From positions 248,001-312,000 of the forward strand of contig CAKOGP040001770.1 in NCBI GenBank assembly GCA_933822405.4: a stretch of 64,000 bases of DNA, read 5' to 3'. Shown one piece after another: positions 7,642 through 19,305 of this stretch (position 1 is the first letter of the stretch; each line of letters begins with the position of its first letter). The notes beneath the pieces were generated by a model. That model searched no databases and was not told the DNA's origin. It saw only the letters and a list, made by a program, of their open reading frames with translations. Source of the stretch: Cylindrotheca closterium (Eukaryota; Bacillariophyta; Bacillariophyceae; Bacillariales; Bacillariaceae). The position numbers were made by a program, and so were the translations under genes.

Positions 7642-10600
7642 CTACTCTTCTCCTTCTGGCACACAATCTCCGGTATCTGAGTCGCAACAATGTGTACAGC
7701 ATTGGCATACTACCTCGGGTGTTGGTTCCACACAATCTGCCGCAAAATATTCCATGGTGACATTGCAAAAGGTCGTCTCCAAACCTCCAGAAAAAGCATT
7801 GCTGTCAAAGTCAGCAGTATGAATATTCGTCAATTGATTCAATTCAAAAGGCACGGTTCCTTCAAGTTCATTATCGGAAAGAGATAGTTGGGTCAATGCG
7901 ACAAGGTTTCCCATTTCCGAGGGGATGGAACCTGTCAATGTTGATGATTGCATATTCAGCAGTTTCAACCCAGTGAGTCTTCCAATTTCACTAGGGATGC
8001 TGCAATAATACAAATATGGACGAGTGAAATTGATATGTGAGCGAGGAATCGAAACATCAATCGAATGAATCAACCAACCATGGATCTTCTTCCATCATCA
8101 AAAGACTTACCTTCCACCGAATAAGTTATTCGAGAGTGTCATGCTTGACATGCTGGTGAGACGACCAATTTCACTCGGCAGCTGACCGCGCAAGACATTG
8201 TCTGGCACTTCAAAGGCCTGTAGTCTCGTGAGATTTCCGATTTCACTGGGTATCGGTCCTTCGAGACTGTTCCCATACATGAATAGCGTGGCAAGGCTCG
8301 TCATTCTTCCGATTTCGGTTGGAATCGTACCTTGAAGAAAGCAGAAGGCAAGGCCCAAGATGGTCAGATCAGAAAGCTGGGTGAGCTCGACAGGAAAAGG
8401 AGACAAAAAAGGAAACCCAAAAGGATTGACCCCTAGGTTCAAGACGCGAAGGCCCGTCACGAGAGCCAATTCTGTTGGTATGGCACCTGCAGAATGGAAT
8501 GGAATGGAATTAATTGAATTGCATGGGCACTATAGATGAGAACAGGCTTTTTGTTTGTACACCAGTAAACAATGGTAAGGCCTTACCTGTCAATTCGTTT
8601 TCGCTCAATGACAATAGCCAGATTCTCGAAAGTTGTCCAATCTCCCTCGGCACTGTACCTGTGGAAATTAGAATGAGCAAGTGACACATGTCAGTTCCAA
8701 TGGATGGCATATTGAATATTGGGTTACAAACAAAAGTCCTGGGCACTTTACCTCTTAGATCATTTTGGGTGAGCGCAAGGGTGGTCATGCTAGTCAATAA
8801 AGCGATCTCGGAAGGGATAGTACCACGCAAGCCTTTATTCTGGGTGATAACTAGTCTTCCGAGGCTTGTAAGGTAGCCAATTTGTGTCGGCAGAGTCCCG
8901 ACCATGTTGTTCTGCAGCATTTGAAAAATAGTGACACTGCCATTTGTACAGCCAATACTTTCCCATTGGCAGTGGGTGACATCCGTCATCCAATTCCTGT
9001 TTCCGTCCCAGTCGTCGCCATTACTCGATAGATAGAAAGTAGCAAGCGCATATCGCTCTCGTAATTCATTGGAGTCCAGCTCCAATCCCAAGCCATCTTC
9101 CAGGGCAATCCATTCTAGGGCCCGAAACTCGGCAGAATCCTGATCCACGGTGTAGATATTGCTGTCTGGTAGAAGGAAGTCACCATAGCTCAACAATTGC
9201 GCCGAAGTTGGAGATGACGATGGAAGTAATGATGGCATGGGTGATGGAGCAAATGATGGGATTTCAGATGAAAGGCTTGGTGCCATGGTAGGTGCTGCTT
9301 TGTTAGAAGTTCCACCACTGCCTGTGGTACTGACTACTGCAATGATGATTGCAGTGATACATGCACCAAGAGCCACCAGCACAAAGCGTCGTGGCATACC
9401 ACAAACCTTCTGTTCCTTGTCATCGTCGTCTTCTTTCTCGAAAGCTTTGCTATTTTGCTCTTCTTCATCAACGACTTCCTCGGCTTGTTCTTCTTCACCA
9501 GAAAGTTCTTCTGCACGAACAATGGATGATTCCCCTACCGTGTTTTGCCGCGAAGACTGATTTCTCGTAATGGCTTCCCTCACGGCCTCGGCCACCAGTT
9601 GCTGGACATCTGGGGCCACTTCAGCTTCCAGCAAGTTCACTGCGTTGTCATCTTCTTGCTGGGGGCCAGTACTGCTTGATGGATCGAGTGATGGATTTCT
9701 CGACGGATTCACCGAAGTATCAACTGATCGAGTAACAGATCGATTTTGGGTAGAATCTGCTGCAGGATCGGTTTCAATTGATCCGCTTGGAGTAGCTGGT
9801 TGGGAAAATCCAATATCGAAAGCAGGTGCTAGTCGAAGCCCGGAAGAATCTCTTGTTGTGGTAGGCCTTCGATCCCTAGAAGGAGATGGTGGAACTGCCG
9901 GCGCCATGTTCAGCTTGTTTGATTTCTCAGCGCCATCATTTTTCACTTCAGAGTCACATTGTTGTTCATAGACTCCTGGAGCTGTTACGCCAGGAACGCT
10001 GGCCATTGCTCGTTTTCCTTTACTTGTGCTGGAAGCCGCGCTTTCTGCAGCTGGTGCCAATCGAATCATCTTACCATTAACAGAGTCTCTCGTTTCTGAA
10101 TATGCTCCAGGTCGTCCTTCCATTGCTAGATCTGCTTTTCCCGAAGCAAGAGCAAGCTTCTTCGTTTTAGACTCAGATATTGCTCCGGAATCACTCTTTA
10201 CGTCAAAAGCTCCAGGGTCTGTTGCAGGTGCAATGCGAATTTTGGTTCCCTTTTCACTGGCTCGAGATTTTGCTTCAGAACCATTCTTCATTTCTGCTCC
10301 TATTGCAGGAGCTTGGCGAAGTCCCTTTGTCCTGGCTGGAGATTTTCCTTCGGACTCTTTCCTGACTTCAAAAGCCCCAGGGCTTGTTGCAGGAGTATTG
10401 CGAATTTTACTTTCTTTTGAACTGGTTCGAGGGGACTCGTCATGTACTGCAGGTGCCAATTGAACCAGCCTAGAATCCGTTGTTGAGTTTCTTGTTGCTG
10501 AAACATCTCTAGATGTTGGATGCGGAGGATCCACCGCTGGTGCCAAATTCACTTTCTTCCGTCCTGAATCATTTTCAACTTCAAAAGCTCCTGGTTTGGA

Positions 10601-10768
10601 ATTAGGGATACGTCCTTCTTTCGATTTGGCCTTATCCCCTTCATCCTGCCGCGAAGGTGCAACGTCTGTCAATACTGGGGCAGTTGGAATGTCAACGTTC
10701 ACAGGTGGCTGGACACTTTCAAGAGACGACGTGGGATCATCCAACTCATTTTGGTTTTGCCTTGTCAT
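7642..10768 (-). CDS. LRR receptor-like type II membrane protein
   Basis: Four exons: 10768-8752, 8658-8587 (72 bp, one LRR), 8486-8111 and 7999-7642; all introns are GT-AG and in phase, giving 940 aa. Residues 1-450 are low-complexity and hold a degenerate repeat in which K/RxRLAPA or PGAFEV recurs about every 35-40 residues. One hydrophobic segment (VLVALGACITAIIIAVV, about 458-480) is followed by a Pro/Ser stalk. Then come a cap region with CxWESIGC and plant-type LRRs (LxxNxLxGxIPxEIGxLTxL) and a Cys-rich C-terminus. The long N-terminal arm is predicted cytoplasmic and the LRRs outside. This architecture is common in diatoms; the ligand is unknown. ATG 10768 is the first in frame. Confidence 0.85.
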
Positions 10769-11053
10769 TTATATGAACAGGAAGCAATATCTTTACATGA
10801 AGATGATGCTTGACGATATAGTGCGTTAATAGATATGTTGAAGTTTGAGCCGGCGTTTGGTATAAAATAAAAATCTGGTTGCGCGGCAGGTGCGTCTCGC
10901 TTCCTTTCGTTTAGCCTCGTAAAACTACGTCTGTACCTCTTTAGATTCTGACGATCTCCATGTGCATGGGCACTACTGTATATCGCAACAGTGGTACGAT
11001 ACAAATAGTATCATCCCGCCCACTTTGTGCCGTTAGTTCCAAGACTTGGGGTG

Positions 11054-12178
11054 ATGAAGCCGCGTACCAAGAAAAATGTCTCAGCAAAGAGCCTCCGGTA
11101 TCAAGTCAGTCTGGTTCACATCGTATTCTGTTTGGTTGGGTTTTGGTTCAGTCTTGTACTTCAATTTTTCATTGGTGTTTCTGGTTGGCCGAGGACTGCT
11201 AGTGCTGATTCTTCAAAGCACAGTTCCCGAGTTGTATCGCCATTGCGACGAAGCAAGAGTCAGTATAATATTGAAATCGCGATTCCGTTTTGTGGAAAAC
11301 CAAACGCACTATTCAGTTTTGCGCAAAGGCTTGGCCTTTCTTTGAAAGATATGTCGTCGGAGTATTCTGTCGAAGTGATGGTCACAAAATGCACCGATGA
11401 TGATGTCATGGAAAACATTCATTTCCTCGCACTATTAGAGGATCAGGCAGGTGTACATTTCCACACAGTGCCCGTCAATGTCACCGCGTCAGAGTTCTCT
11501 AGAGCCAGATCTTGCAATGCTCTGACCGAACGGGCATGCATTTCATCCAACTGCTATTTCACAATGATTGATGTGGACCTGGAGATCGATGTAGATTTCT
11601 TCAAGAACATGGTTTCTTATTTGACTTCCAACAAAGTTATATATTATCCCATCTTGTTTTCTGAATACGACCCCACTGCAGTGAGAGCAGCAGAAACAGT
11701 TTTCGGCAAGCTTGGATCATACGACCACCATCGAGGCATGTGGAGAGAAACTGGATTCGGTATTTATGCTATTTTAGGCACTGCTGTGCGAGAGCTTAGA
11801 ATACAAAAACGAGTTTCGTCAAAATGGGGAGGCGAGGACGTTGAACTGCGGAACCTTGTCGAAGAGAGAGGTTTTAACCTGATTCGGGAGAGAGAACCGG
11901 GTTTAATTCACAAATGGCATGACAAAATATGTACATCTGAGTTTGTTGAGGCCGATTATCTTGCGAGATGCCAATATGCAAGGTACATGGTATCTGGATC
12001 GGAAATCATTCGAGGCATCAGAAGTGAGAATCCTGACTTTTTCGACTATCTCGTATTCCTCCCAGAAGGTCCAAAACGATCGACGAAAGAAGGTCTGGAA
12101 TGGGTTGCCTTTGCAAGAGCAAGCTACGAACAACAGAACGGAAATGGTGTAGTGGAGGAAGACGACAGTTCTGACTAG
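11054..12178 (+). CDS. Chondroitin N-acetylgalactosaminyltransferase-like glycosyltransferase
   Basis: The 374-aa product has a short basic N-terminus and one hydrophobic segment (about residues 20-42, VHIVFCLVGFWFSLVLQFF), typical of a type II Golgi enzyme. The lumenal part resembles the CHGN family: IEIAIPFCGK, FTMIDVDLEID (a DxD-type metal/sugar-nucleotide site near residue 180), YYPILFSEYDP, GMWRETGFG, WGGEDVEL and REPGLIHKWHDKIC near the end. It would transfer a sugar to a glycan in the Golgi; acceptor and donor cannot be told from sequence. The start is ATG 11054 (MKPRTKK), since the frame upstream has no ATG. Divergent from the LRR receptor gene. Confidence 0.75.
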   Translation: MKPRTKKNVSAKSLRYQVSLVHIVFCLVGFWFSLVLQFFIGVSGWPRTASADSSKHSSRVVSPLRRSKSQYNIEIAIPFCGKPNALFSFAQRLGLSLKDMSSEYSVEVMVTKCTDDDVMENIHFLALLEDQAGVHFHTVPVNVTASEFSRARSCNALTERACISSNCYFTMIDVDLEIDVDFFKNMVSYLTSNKVIYYPILFSEYDPTAVRAAETVFGKLGSYDHHRGMWRETGFGIYAILGTAVRELRIQKRVSSKWGGEDVELRNLVEERGFNLIREREPGLIHKWHDKICTSEFVEADYLARCQYARYMVSGSEIIRGIRSENPDFFDYLVFLPEGPKRSTKEGLEWVAFARASYEQQNGNGVVEEDDSSD

Positions 12179-12747
12179 GAATTATCCCCATTGCTGCCCT
12201 TGAGGGGACCCATATCAATTGATCACTTGGTGGTGGTATGTTGTATTGGGTAAGTGAAGTACGTTTATAATGCGTTGAAGGCCATCACACAACAGTCATC
12301 TTGGAGTACATTGACTTAAATGGTTGATCAATATTTCTAGATTGCATTCCGTACCGGTAGCACACTTTTTTGGACCTAGATCATCATAGGCGGAATCCAC
12401 CATCATTGTACGAGTTACATACTTCGATATAGCCAATGACACTAGCTGCGTGACTATTTGAATTTCAAACCTGGAAACAGCATCAAGTTTGGCCTTATTT
12501 TCATCAGTATGATACGCAGTAATGTGAAGGAGTAACAGCTTGAAGTTTTTGTTTGTGGCTGATGCTAAAGTCCTCATTGGTAACCTTGTCTTGCATCGGC
12601 GTGGCAACAAGAGCAGTACCGTAGTTGCAGTGAACATCGGATGGAAATTCATCGAACATACTAGGATAGGACGGATTGGAAACAAGACTCGAGACAGCCG
12701 AGATCGCATTGATTAGAAGTCGTAGGTGGCAGTACTGCAAACCGGTA
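12179..12747. other. Convergent intergenic region, no supported gene
   Basis: The region lies between the ends of the glycosyltransferase (+) and NSRP1 (-) genes. Two overlapping minus-strand frames (12296-12709 and 12504-12923) are open, but neither shows a recognisable domain and the second runs into NSRP1 in another frame. It is best read as 3' UTR and spacer. Confidence 0.5.
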
Positions 12748-13671
12748 TTATTGCTGTACAACTGCCGCAGCTCTTCGTTCCAGATACCGTCGTTTCGCTT
12801 CTGCGACCTTCTTTTCTCGCTTTTCTCTCTGTGAAAATGCAGAAGCCTTTTGTGGTTCTTTATGCCCCCTTGCGACTTCTTGACCCACGCCAATCTGGTT
12901 GGTTGGTTTTGCTGCTTTATCATCGCGCTCGAAACCGTCCATGAAGCCCAATTTTCTTTCTTCCAACTGCTCCAACGTTTGCGAATTCACATCATCGTGC
13001 AAGGTATTGTCTTCTTTTTCCTCTTCGGAATCTGCACCACCACCACCACCACCAATTGAAACATTCCGATTGAAATTACCATAGAAACTAGCAAACGCGG
13101 CACCTGCAACCTTTTTCGTCACATCGTTCTGTTCCTCTTCGTCGTCTTTCTGTTTTTCTTCAAGCTCCCACTGCTTCCGTTCCTCTAGTTTTCGTTTGTA
13201 GGCTCTGGTCACAAATTTTTCTTTCCCCTGATAGTCTGCTTGCAAATCCTCTTCCGCTTGTTCCATGGCAACTTTACGCTCATAAACCACATCACGTTCT
13301 CTTTCGCGTTTCTTCGCTGCCTTTAACAGATCACCTATGTATCTACTCTTCCTCTCGTCGTTTCCCTTGGAAGTTTCTTCTTTTAAAGCTGGTTTGAAAG
13401 AGTCATAAGCACCGTCATAGTCATAAACGCTGGCATCGACCACAGAAGCAGCTGATTGCGCCCTCTTTCGTAGAGCCTCCTGTTCTTTTGCAATTTGTTG
13501 GTTGACTCTTCCCCGATTCGAGGATTGTTGGTCGCCCACCTCTTCATCACTACTGCTACTACCATCGAAAGCGTCGCTGATATTTTCCCCTGATGCACCT
13601 CTCTTGTTTAGTCCATATCCAATCGATCCCTTCTTCGCCTTTTTCTTCGCATCAGCAAGTGAAATGTTCAT
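12748..13671 (-). CDS. NSRP1: Nuclear speckle splicing regulatory protein 1 homolog
   Basis: The 307-aa product matches NSRP1 (CCDC55/DUF2040), a nuclear protein linked to alternative splicing. The N-terminus SIGYGLNKR is followed by an acidic Ser patch, KEQEALRKRAQ, VYDYDGAYD, and the diagnostic coiled-coil block RYIGDLLKAAKKRERERDVV, then YERKVAMEQAEEDLQ and KEKFVTRAYKRKLEE. The tail is charged and includes a run of seven Gly. The start is ATG 13671 (MNISLADAKKKAKKG); an upstream GTG is open but unlikely. It shares a 282-bp divergent promoter with the beta-propeller membrane protein gene. Confidence 0.88.
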   Translation of the reverse strand: MNISLADAKKKAKKGSIGYGLNKRGASGENISDAFDGSSSSDEEVGDQQSSNRGRVNQQIAKEQEALRKRAQSAASVVDASVYDYDGAYDSFKPALKEETSKGNDERKSRYIGDLLKAAKKRERERDVVYERKVAMEQAEEDLQADYQGKEKFVTRAYKRKLEERKQWELEEKQKDDEEEQNDVTKKVAGAAFASFYGNFNRNVSIGGGGGGADSEEEKEDNTLHDDVNSQTLEQLEERKLGFMDGFERDDKAAKPTNQIGVGQEVARGHKEPQKASAFSQREKREKKVAEAKRRYLERRAAAVVQQ

Positions 13672-13953
13672 CGTTACCACTGTAAACTATTCTTGCTGTT
13701 CATGTGCTGTACCAGGTACCCTGGTACAGTACAGTACAATCATGGTCTTATTTAGTGGTTGTGCTTTTGCGACTGCACTTTATCGCGCGATGGGCGCCCT
13801 CCTGTCACGAAATTCGATACAAGAGCGTGTCTGGCATGTCCGACATTTTTGTTGGGCATCCGTTGGATACTATTTCCAATCATTGAAACAGTACCACAGT
13901 TGGAAAATTAAGAAGTGGTGTTCATTCTACAGTTCCAATCACACGAAGGCGCG
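13672..13953. promoter_or_regulatory. Divergent promoter with palindromic GGTACC core
   Basis: This 282-bp spacer separates the starts of NSRP1 (-) and the beta-propeller gene (+). At 13708-13738 it carries ACCAGGTACCCTGGT, almost a perfect palindrome, followed by repeated GTACAGTAC. Similar GTACC/GGTAC clusters occur in other start-proximal spacers in the window (21.8, 25.95, 33.4, 37.2 and 40.7 kb). A promoter role is inferred from position. Confidence 0.4.
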
Positions 13954-16895
13954 ATGAAGATGGATTCCAGACCATCGAAAGTTGTGCTTCTACTCACGTT
14001 GTGGTCGTTGTGGCTATGCACTCATTGTCACGCTCAGCTTTTGTTACCTCAGCCTAGATTTCTATGGTCAATTAACCTGGATGATACAAACCAATCCCAC
14101 TCATTGAGAAAAGGAAATGGTGTCGTTGCCTCGCAAGATGGTGTTCGTATTTTTGCCACGACTTCCAATGGAAATCTACATATTGTCAATCGGGGTAGTC
14201 TCCCTCCTCTGGAGAACACAATCTTTCGACCGCCCATGGCAACTGGCAGCATTTCCGAATGTTCTTCCAAACCAGTGTTGGTGCTCGATGGGACCTCTAA
14301 TGCATACGTCGTCTATTCAGTGGTCAATGGAAACAAAAGTACGGTATTTGCAGTTACTTTCGACGGAAACCTCAAGTGGCAAGTAATAGTGGATGGTCAA
14401 ATCATGGGAACTCCAGCGGTTTCCAACAAAGCTATTTACATTTCACATAATGTTGATTCCACAACTGGATACCTCTCCGTGTTGCTCTTTAACAGCGAGA
14501 ACAATAATGATATGGATGTTCCAGTATTGACAGCTACCCTCGCTCCCACCCAAGGCAATGCTCCTTTGGGTCCCCTATCATTAGATCCTGAAAGTGGACA
14601 AGATGTTGTGGCAGTCGCCGAATGGTGGGACCAAGGATACGGATCTAAAGGAAATCTTTACTTCTTGGTATTCTCCGAAGACTACAACCAATTCGGCGGA
14701 AGAGGAAACGAATCCTACACAATGCAGCACGTCAGTTCCTGGCCTTTTAGTGCTTCTGCCAGACCACTGGTGGTCGACTCATCGGTATGGCTGGGAGCCT
14801 CGGGAGCCAATATTGGAGGATGGCAGCAAAAGGACATCTCCAAAGTCTTGACAGGAGAGCGAGAAAATGTTAATCCCAAATGGGTCTTGCAGCTCGATAC
14901 AAAGACAAGTGACTCTGGACAACGTAGGTTTCCTTCTTCATTCCATGTTTCCAACTTGCCGGTTATCACTCACATTTTTTGTAATGTCCCTCTTTTGTGA
15001 TCGCACTTGCATATGGGTCTAATAATCCATTGATCGGATTCTTCATGTCGTATTTGCATACAGCCTTGTTGACTACTCCTGTCATTTCGGACGATGAGTC
15101 CATGTTGGTGTTGGCAGGGACGAATGGGGAATTATACGGTCTTCAATCGAAAGGCGGCAAACAACAATGGGCCAATATGAATGGTGCAAGCGCCATTCTG
15201 GCTCAGCCCGTCATAGTTGAAGATGCTGTGTATGTAATTGAAAGCCAAAATGGAAATGTTCGTCAACACTCTCTTTGGGGTGGCAACGAAATCTGGCAAC
15301 TTGGCTGCGACTCCGAGAGCCCATTATGCAACGAGGAAGTCGAAGCAGACTTTGGAATTTCGCCAAATGGAGCATTGCTATACTATGGAGATATTTCTGG
15401 GAATATTGTTGCGTTGCAGATTGCCACAGTTGATACAGCCGCACCCACCATGGTACCTACAACATTGCCACCCACCCGAAGTCCTTCATCTACTGCCCCC
15501 CCCACCACAACAGCGCAAGAGTCACCAACAGATGGCACGAGTCAAAACGGTCAAGGGAATGATAGATTGGACACCAGCGAAGATAATGTCACTAATTTGG
15601 CTGGAAGTATGACTGGAATTGACGATTCTGATTCCACTGTTTTTATGATCGCGTCTGCTGTTGGAGGGTTCTTTGTTGTTGTGTTGGCAACGATTGCCTG
15701 TTTTATTCTTTGCAAAAAACGTCGCAATCGGAAGAAGAATTCTGACCACAAGAGTGCCAGCGGCGATTTTGGCTCCCAAAAGCCGAAGTACTCGCAATCT
15801 TCCAATCGAGAGCTGGACTATGGGACTCCGGACAAGACGACTCCTGTCGCGCCTCCGAAAAAAAGGACGCCCGACATATTTGCGTTTGATAGCGACAGTG
15901 AAGTGGGAACAGCAAATAGCCAGCACTTGCCAAGCTCCAACGATTCGACGCGTGATCTAACCGACACATTTTCATTGCTCGCGCCTAGCGAGACAGACGA
16001 TGGCACCCTGACCAACAAAGGTGGCATGCCAAGTGATGCTTCTCATATGTCCGAGGAATCGGATTTGCCGATTCCACCGCCTCCCACTGGACCAATTCCA
16101 AAGCAAGTTGAAACCGAAACAATCTCAATGCTAGATATGGAAGCACAGAAATATGACGAGGCTACAACAGCTGAAAGTGTTTCCTATGCGAACATGTATG
16201 CAGATAATTTGATTGACGACTTAAAGCTCCAAAGTCAGCCCCCCGTTTCACCAACGTCCACAGTTTCGGAGTCATCCGTCTATACGGGGCAGCCACCCAA
16301 CGCTGGGTCGCCTGCAAATTCGGTCGCTAATCTGATGTCCACTTCGCCGAGGAATGTGCCTGTCATTCCAGATGTATTTTCCACCATTTTGGACCGAGAT
16401 GCCCTGCCTTGTGACGAGGAAGGCACGAAGAATAGCCGACAGCAATTCATTTTGTCGCAATCGACAAAGCAACCCGCGTACAATCCGAAACATGACTCGG
16501 GAAACGAGGACAACCCGATCCCGGATGATGAACGTATGAATGCAGGACCCGGTGATCATTACATGTCAGAAGCTACTATGGACAAAAATCTCTACAGCGC
16601 AGTAGCTGTGCGTCGAGACAATTCTATCAACGGCGATGGTGCTAAGTTCGGAGCCCCTCGGCAAGTTGTGTCGAGCCTTTGCATTGGAAACGAACCAGAT
16701 CCGAAAGAGCAAAATACAGAGAAGTGGAGCAGCTTCATGAGTGAGCTAGAAGAGGCTGAAAAAATGTTTTCAGAGCCAAATCTAAAATCCTCAAGGATGC
16801 TAGCAGATGACGAAAGTACAGATGCAGGTAGCAGCTTTATGGGACTAATAAATAGTTCAATGGGAGATATGATGGGATCTGATAAAGGAATATGA
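13954..16895 (+). CDS. Type I membrane protein with quinoprotein-like beta-propeller ectodomain
   Basis: Two exons (13954-14923 and 15064-16895; donor GTAGGT, acceptor ATACAG) give 933 aa. A signal peptide (VVLLLTLWSLWLCTHC, residues 10-25) is followed by repeated PQQ/quinoprotein-like blades, e.g. GNLKWQVIVDGQIMGTPAVS and GGKQQWANMNGASAILAQPV, and later NGNVRQHSLWGGNEIWQL. A Pro/Thr stalk precedes one transmembrane segment (about 514-538), a basic stop-transfer KKRRNRKK, and a roughly 395-residue cytoplasmic tail rich in Ser, Asp and Pro with no recognised domain. The cytoplasmic tail suggests linkage or signalling, but ligand and role are unknown. The start is ATG 13954, directly before the signal peptide. 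Confidence 0.8.
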
Positions 16896-17407
16896 CAGGG
16901 ATGAAGAAAAGTCATCGACTTCTCTGCATTGTATCATCTCATTTTTTAAAAGAAATAGAAATAAAGAATTTTTGGCTGAGCCTTTGAGCAAAAGCGAAGA
17001 ATAGTGTATCGTATCATGAGTGATCGTATGAACAAGGATAGTGTACAGGCAAGAGTGGTACAGGCAGTCAAGACGGATATTAATTCCTCGGGACCGTGGG
17101 TCGTACACGTATTGTCCCTCGGTTCTACAGAGATTTTGTACGTGTTTTTAAAGTACTGTAAGTTTACCGCGTTATTATTATCATTATCATAAAACAGATT
17201 ATTAATTCACGTCATATTTATCAAAATTTCGAGAAATAACGTGCTGAAAACCGAGGAACTATGACTTTCAGCGATTACTATTTTTTTCAACACTGTTAAA
17301 TAAATATCTTTTTGCGATCCATTATCCATCAGGCACCTGCTCAGCTCACTCCAACAAACTTCAGTTGCTTCAGAAATCAGAAATCAGAAATCAGAAAACC
17401 AACTTTG
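16896..17407. other. Intergenic spacer with short tandem repeat
   Basis: AT-rich spacer between two same-strand genes. At 17365-17397 it has three to four tandem copies of CAGAAAT just upstream of the next start codon. No conserved coding frame or RNA gene is visible. Confidence 0.5.
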
Positions 17408-19129
17408 ATGAAGGCTCTTGCACTTCTAGCAATTGCCAGCACAGCTGATGCATCAAAAGTAGATCGCAGTACAATTCAAGAAAGTTTGAACAAAATGGAC
17501 AAAGGCAGTCTTTTGCAAAAGGCTAGAGTGCTTCGGAATCAACAATACTACAACGGATCGAATCAAGGCAGTCATCAATATGCCAGACAAGATTTAAATG
17601 GAATTGAAGTGGATTCTTCGTTGCTGATTGAATTTGAAGAATGTACTTCACTGACGATATTGAACGATGAAGTAATGGCGGGAATGGAAAAGGGAAACAT
17701 ATTCGAGGCATCAACAGATTTTGTGATTTTCAGTGCTACAAACCACAACAAGTACGCAAAGAAGCAGTTTGCCATTGACATTCCTACATTTGTCTCCAGT
17801 ATGGCTGAGACCATTCTCTCAGATAACTACAACTTTTGCCAGGCATGTGCCCAGGCCCAGTACTATTGCGGCTATATGCACGCTGGAAAGAATTCCTATG
17901 CTAGTGATGGGCAACAAAACTCAAATTCCGAGCAACAGAATCCCTATCGTCAGCCCGAAAATTATAACTACCAAAACGAGAACTATTCTGCACAAGATAG
18001 GTATGATATGTATCGTCACTACAACAATGGGGGAGGACAAAGCTATGGCAGTTTCCAATCCAATCAGAAGTCTTACAGACAGCAGTATGGAGATTATCGG
18101 ATGAATGGAGCGAACCGCAATCTACAGCAAGGGCACGTGACGGAATCAGTTGATTGCAAAACTTGTCAGAGCGTTTGCGCAGAGCAAAGCAGCACGTACA
18201 ACCAAGACAGCAACAATTATGACAACAACCAAGGGGAGTACACCAACTATCAGGCTCTTGAATGGTTGAGAGGACTTTCTGAATGTGAACAAGTTAACTA
18301 TGGCAACTACTACAACATGAAAGGCCAGAATGGCAACAGCAACAACCAAAAGCAACAGCAGCAGCAAACATATAGCCAAATATACAACGAGTTGTATGCG
18401 GGGCTCATGTGCAATGCCGATGGCACTGGAATTGAAGTTGGCATCTTCATGGATGAGGAATGTTCTGTTTGGAACCCATCCAAATCTTTCATGAGCATCT
18501 TGGTTGAAGGCACACTACCATACTTTTACTACACCAAAACGAAGAACCTTGTCCAGTTTATTTTCACAAAACAGATTGGCTGTGGCGAGACAGAGTACAC
18601 GGTCCCCTACGACGACGAAGCGTACGACTACGGGAAAAACTACAACAGCTACGAATATGATAAGTATGGTTATTCGCAGGCGAACGATGGCTGCCAGTAC
18701 CTCTTTGAAGGAAATGTCCTCAACATTGGAGGAACATGTGCAAATACAGCCACTGACGACGATGGCAACTACGCATCACAGGGTGCCAACACGCAGGATG
18801 GCAAATATACATATTTCAGTTCTTCTGGATGGTCAACATATCAATATGATATAAGTGACCAGGACAGTGACTATCAAGTATGTACTGCACTTCAGAATCA
18901 AGTGGAGAATGGAGAGACGCATACGACGAGTACTCAGTCCAAGAAAGACAATCTATATACGTACAACACAAGAACAACATCCTTGCTTGAGGACTCCAAC
19001 TTGACTGGCGAAGATTTATTACTCATCATTGTTTGTTCCATTCTGTTGGTTACTATGCTATACTACACCCGCAAGAGATACTTGAGTCAGCAAAACAGTA
19101 GGAAAGAGCCACTCATCAGCCTTGGATAA
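17408..19129 (+). CDS. Tyr/Asn/Gln-rich secreted-domain type I membrane protein, unknown function
   Basis: I do not recognise a named family. The 573-aa product starts at ATG 17408 with a signal peptide (MKALALLAIASTADAS). It ends with one transmembrane segment (about 536-557, LLLIIVCSILLVTMLYY) and a short basic tail with KEPLISLG. The ectodomain has spaced Cys pairs (FCQACAQAQYYC, CKTCQSVC, and others), separated by stretches very rich in Asn, Tyr, Gln and Ser (e.g. YRQPENYNYQNENY). A folded Cys module follows (GLMCNADGTGIEVGIFMDEE). This layout recurs in diatoms as uncharacterised proteins. An upstream open stretch from 17312 lacks the signal peptide at its start and is probably 5' UTR. 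Confidence 0.75.
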   Translation: MKALALLAIASTADASKVDRSTIQESLNKMDKGSLLQKARVLRNQQYYNGSNQGSHQYARQDLNGIEVDSSLLIEFEECTSLTILNDEVMAGMEKGNIFEASTDFVIFSATNHNKYAKKQFAIDIPTFVSSMAETILSDNYNFCQACAQAQYYCGYMHAGKNSYASDGQQNSNSEQQNPYRQPENYNYQNENYSAQDRYDMYRHYNNGGGQSYGSFQSNQKSYRQQYGDYRMNGANRNLQQGHVTESVDCKTCQSVCAEQSSTYNQDSNNYDNNQGEYTNYQALEWLRGLSECEQVNYGNYYNMKGQNGNSNNQKQQQQQTYSQIYNELYAGLMCNADGTGIEVGIFMDEECSVWNPSKSFMSILVEGTLPYFYYTKTKNLVQFIFTKQIGCGETEYTVPYDDEAYDYGKNYNSYEYDKYGYSQANDGCQYLFEGNVLNIGGTCANTATDDDGNYASQGANTQDGKYTYFSSSGWSTYQYDISDQDSDYQVCTALQNQVENGETHTTSTQSKKDNLYTYNTRTTSLLEDSNLTGEDLLLIIVCSILLVTMLYYTRKRYLSQQNSRKEPLISLG

Positions 19130-19305
19130 GATATAATAAAAAAGAAAGAGCAGTATGCGCCAGAATTTTTGGAGTTGAAAAAAAAAAAATCTTCATATTG
19201 AATCCCCTCAATAGTGTAATGCTAGTCTAGCAGTGGCGATAGCCAGCACGACGATACACACGGTATGGCAACGGGAAAAAACCAATGGACCGCGCGTCAT
19301 GCCTT

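Noticed and set aside
12296..12923. Two minus-strand open frames after NSRP1
   Set aside because: No domain, no consistent start, overlap with each other and with NSRP1 in other frames; probably 3' UTR or spacer.
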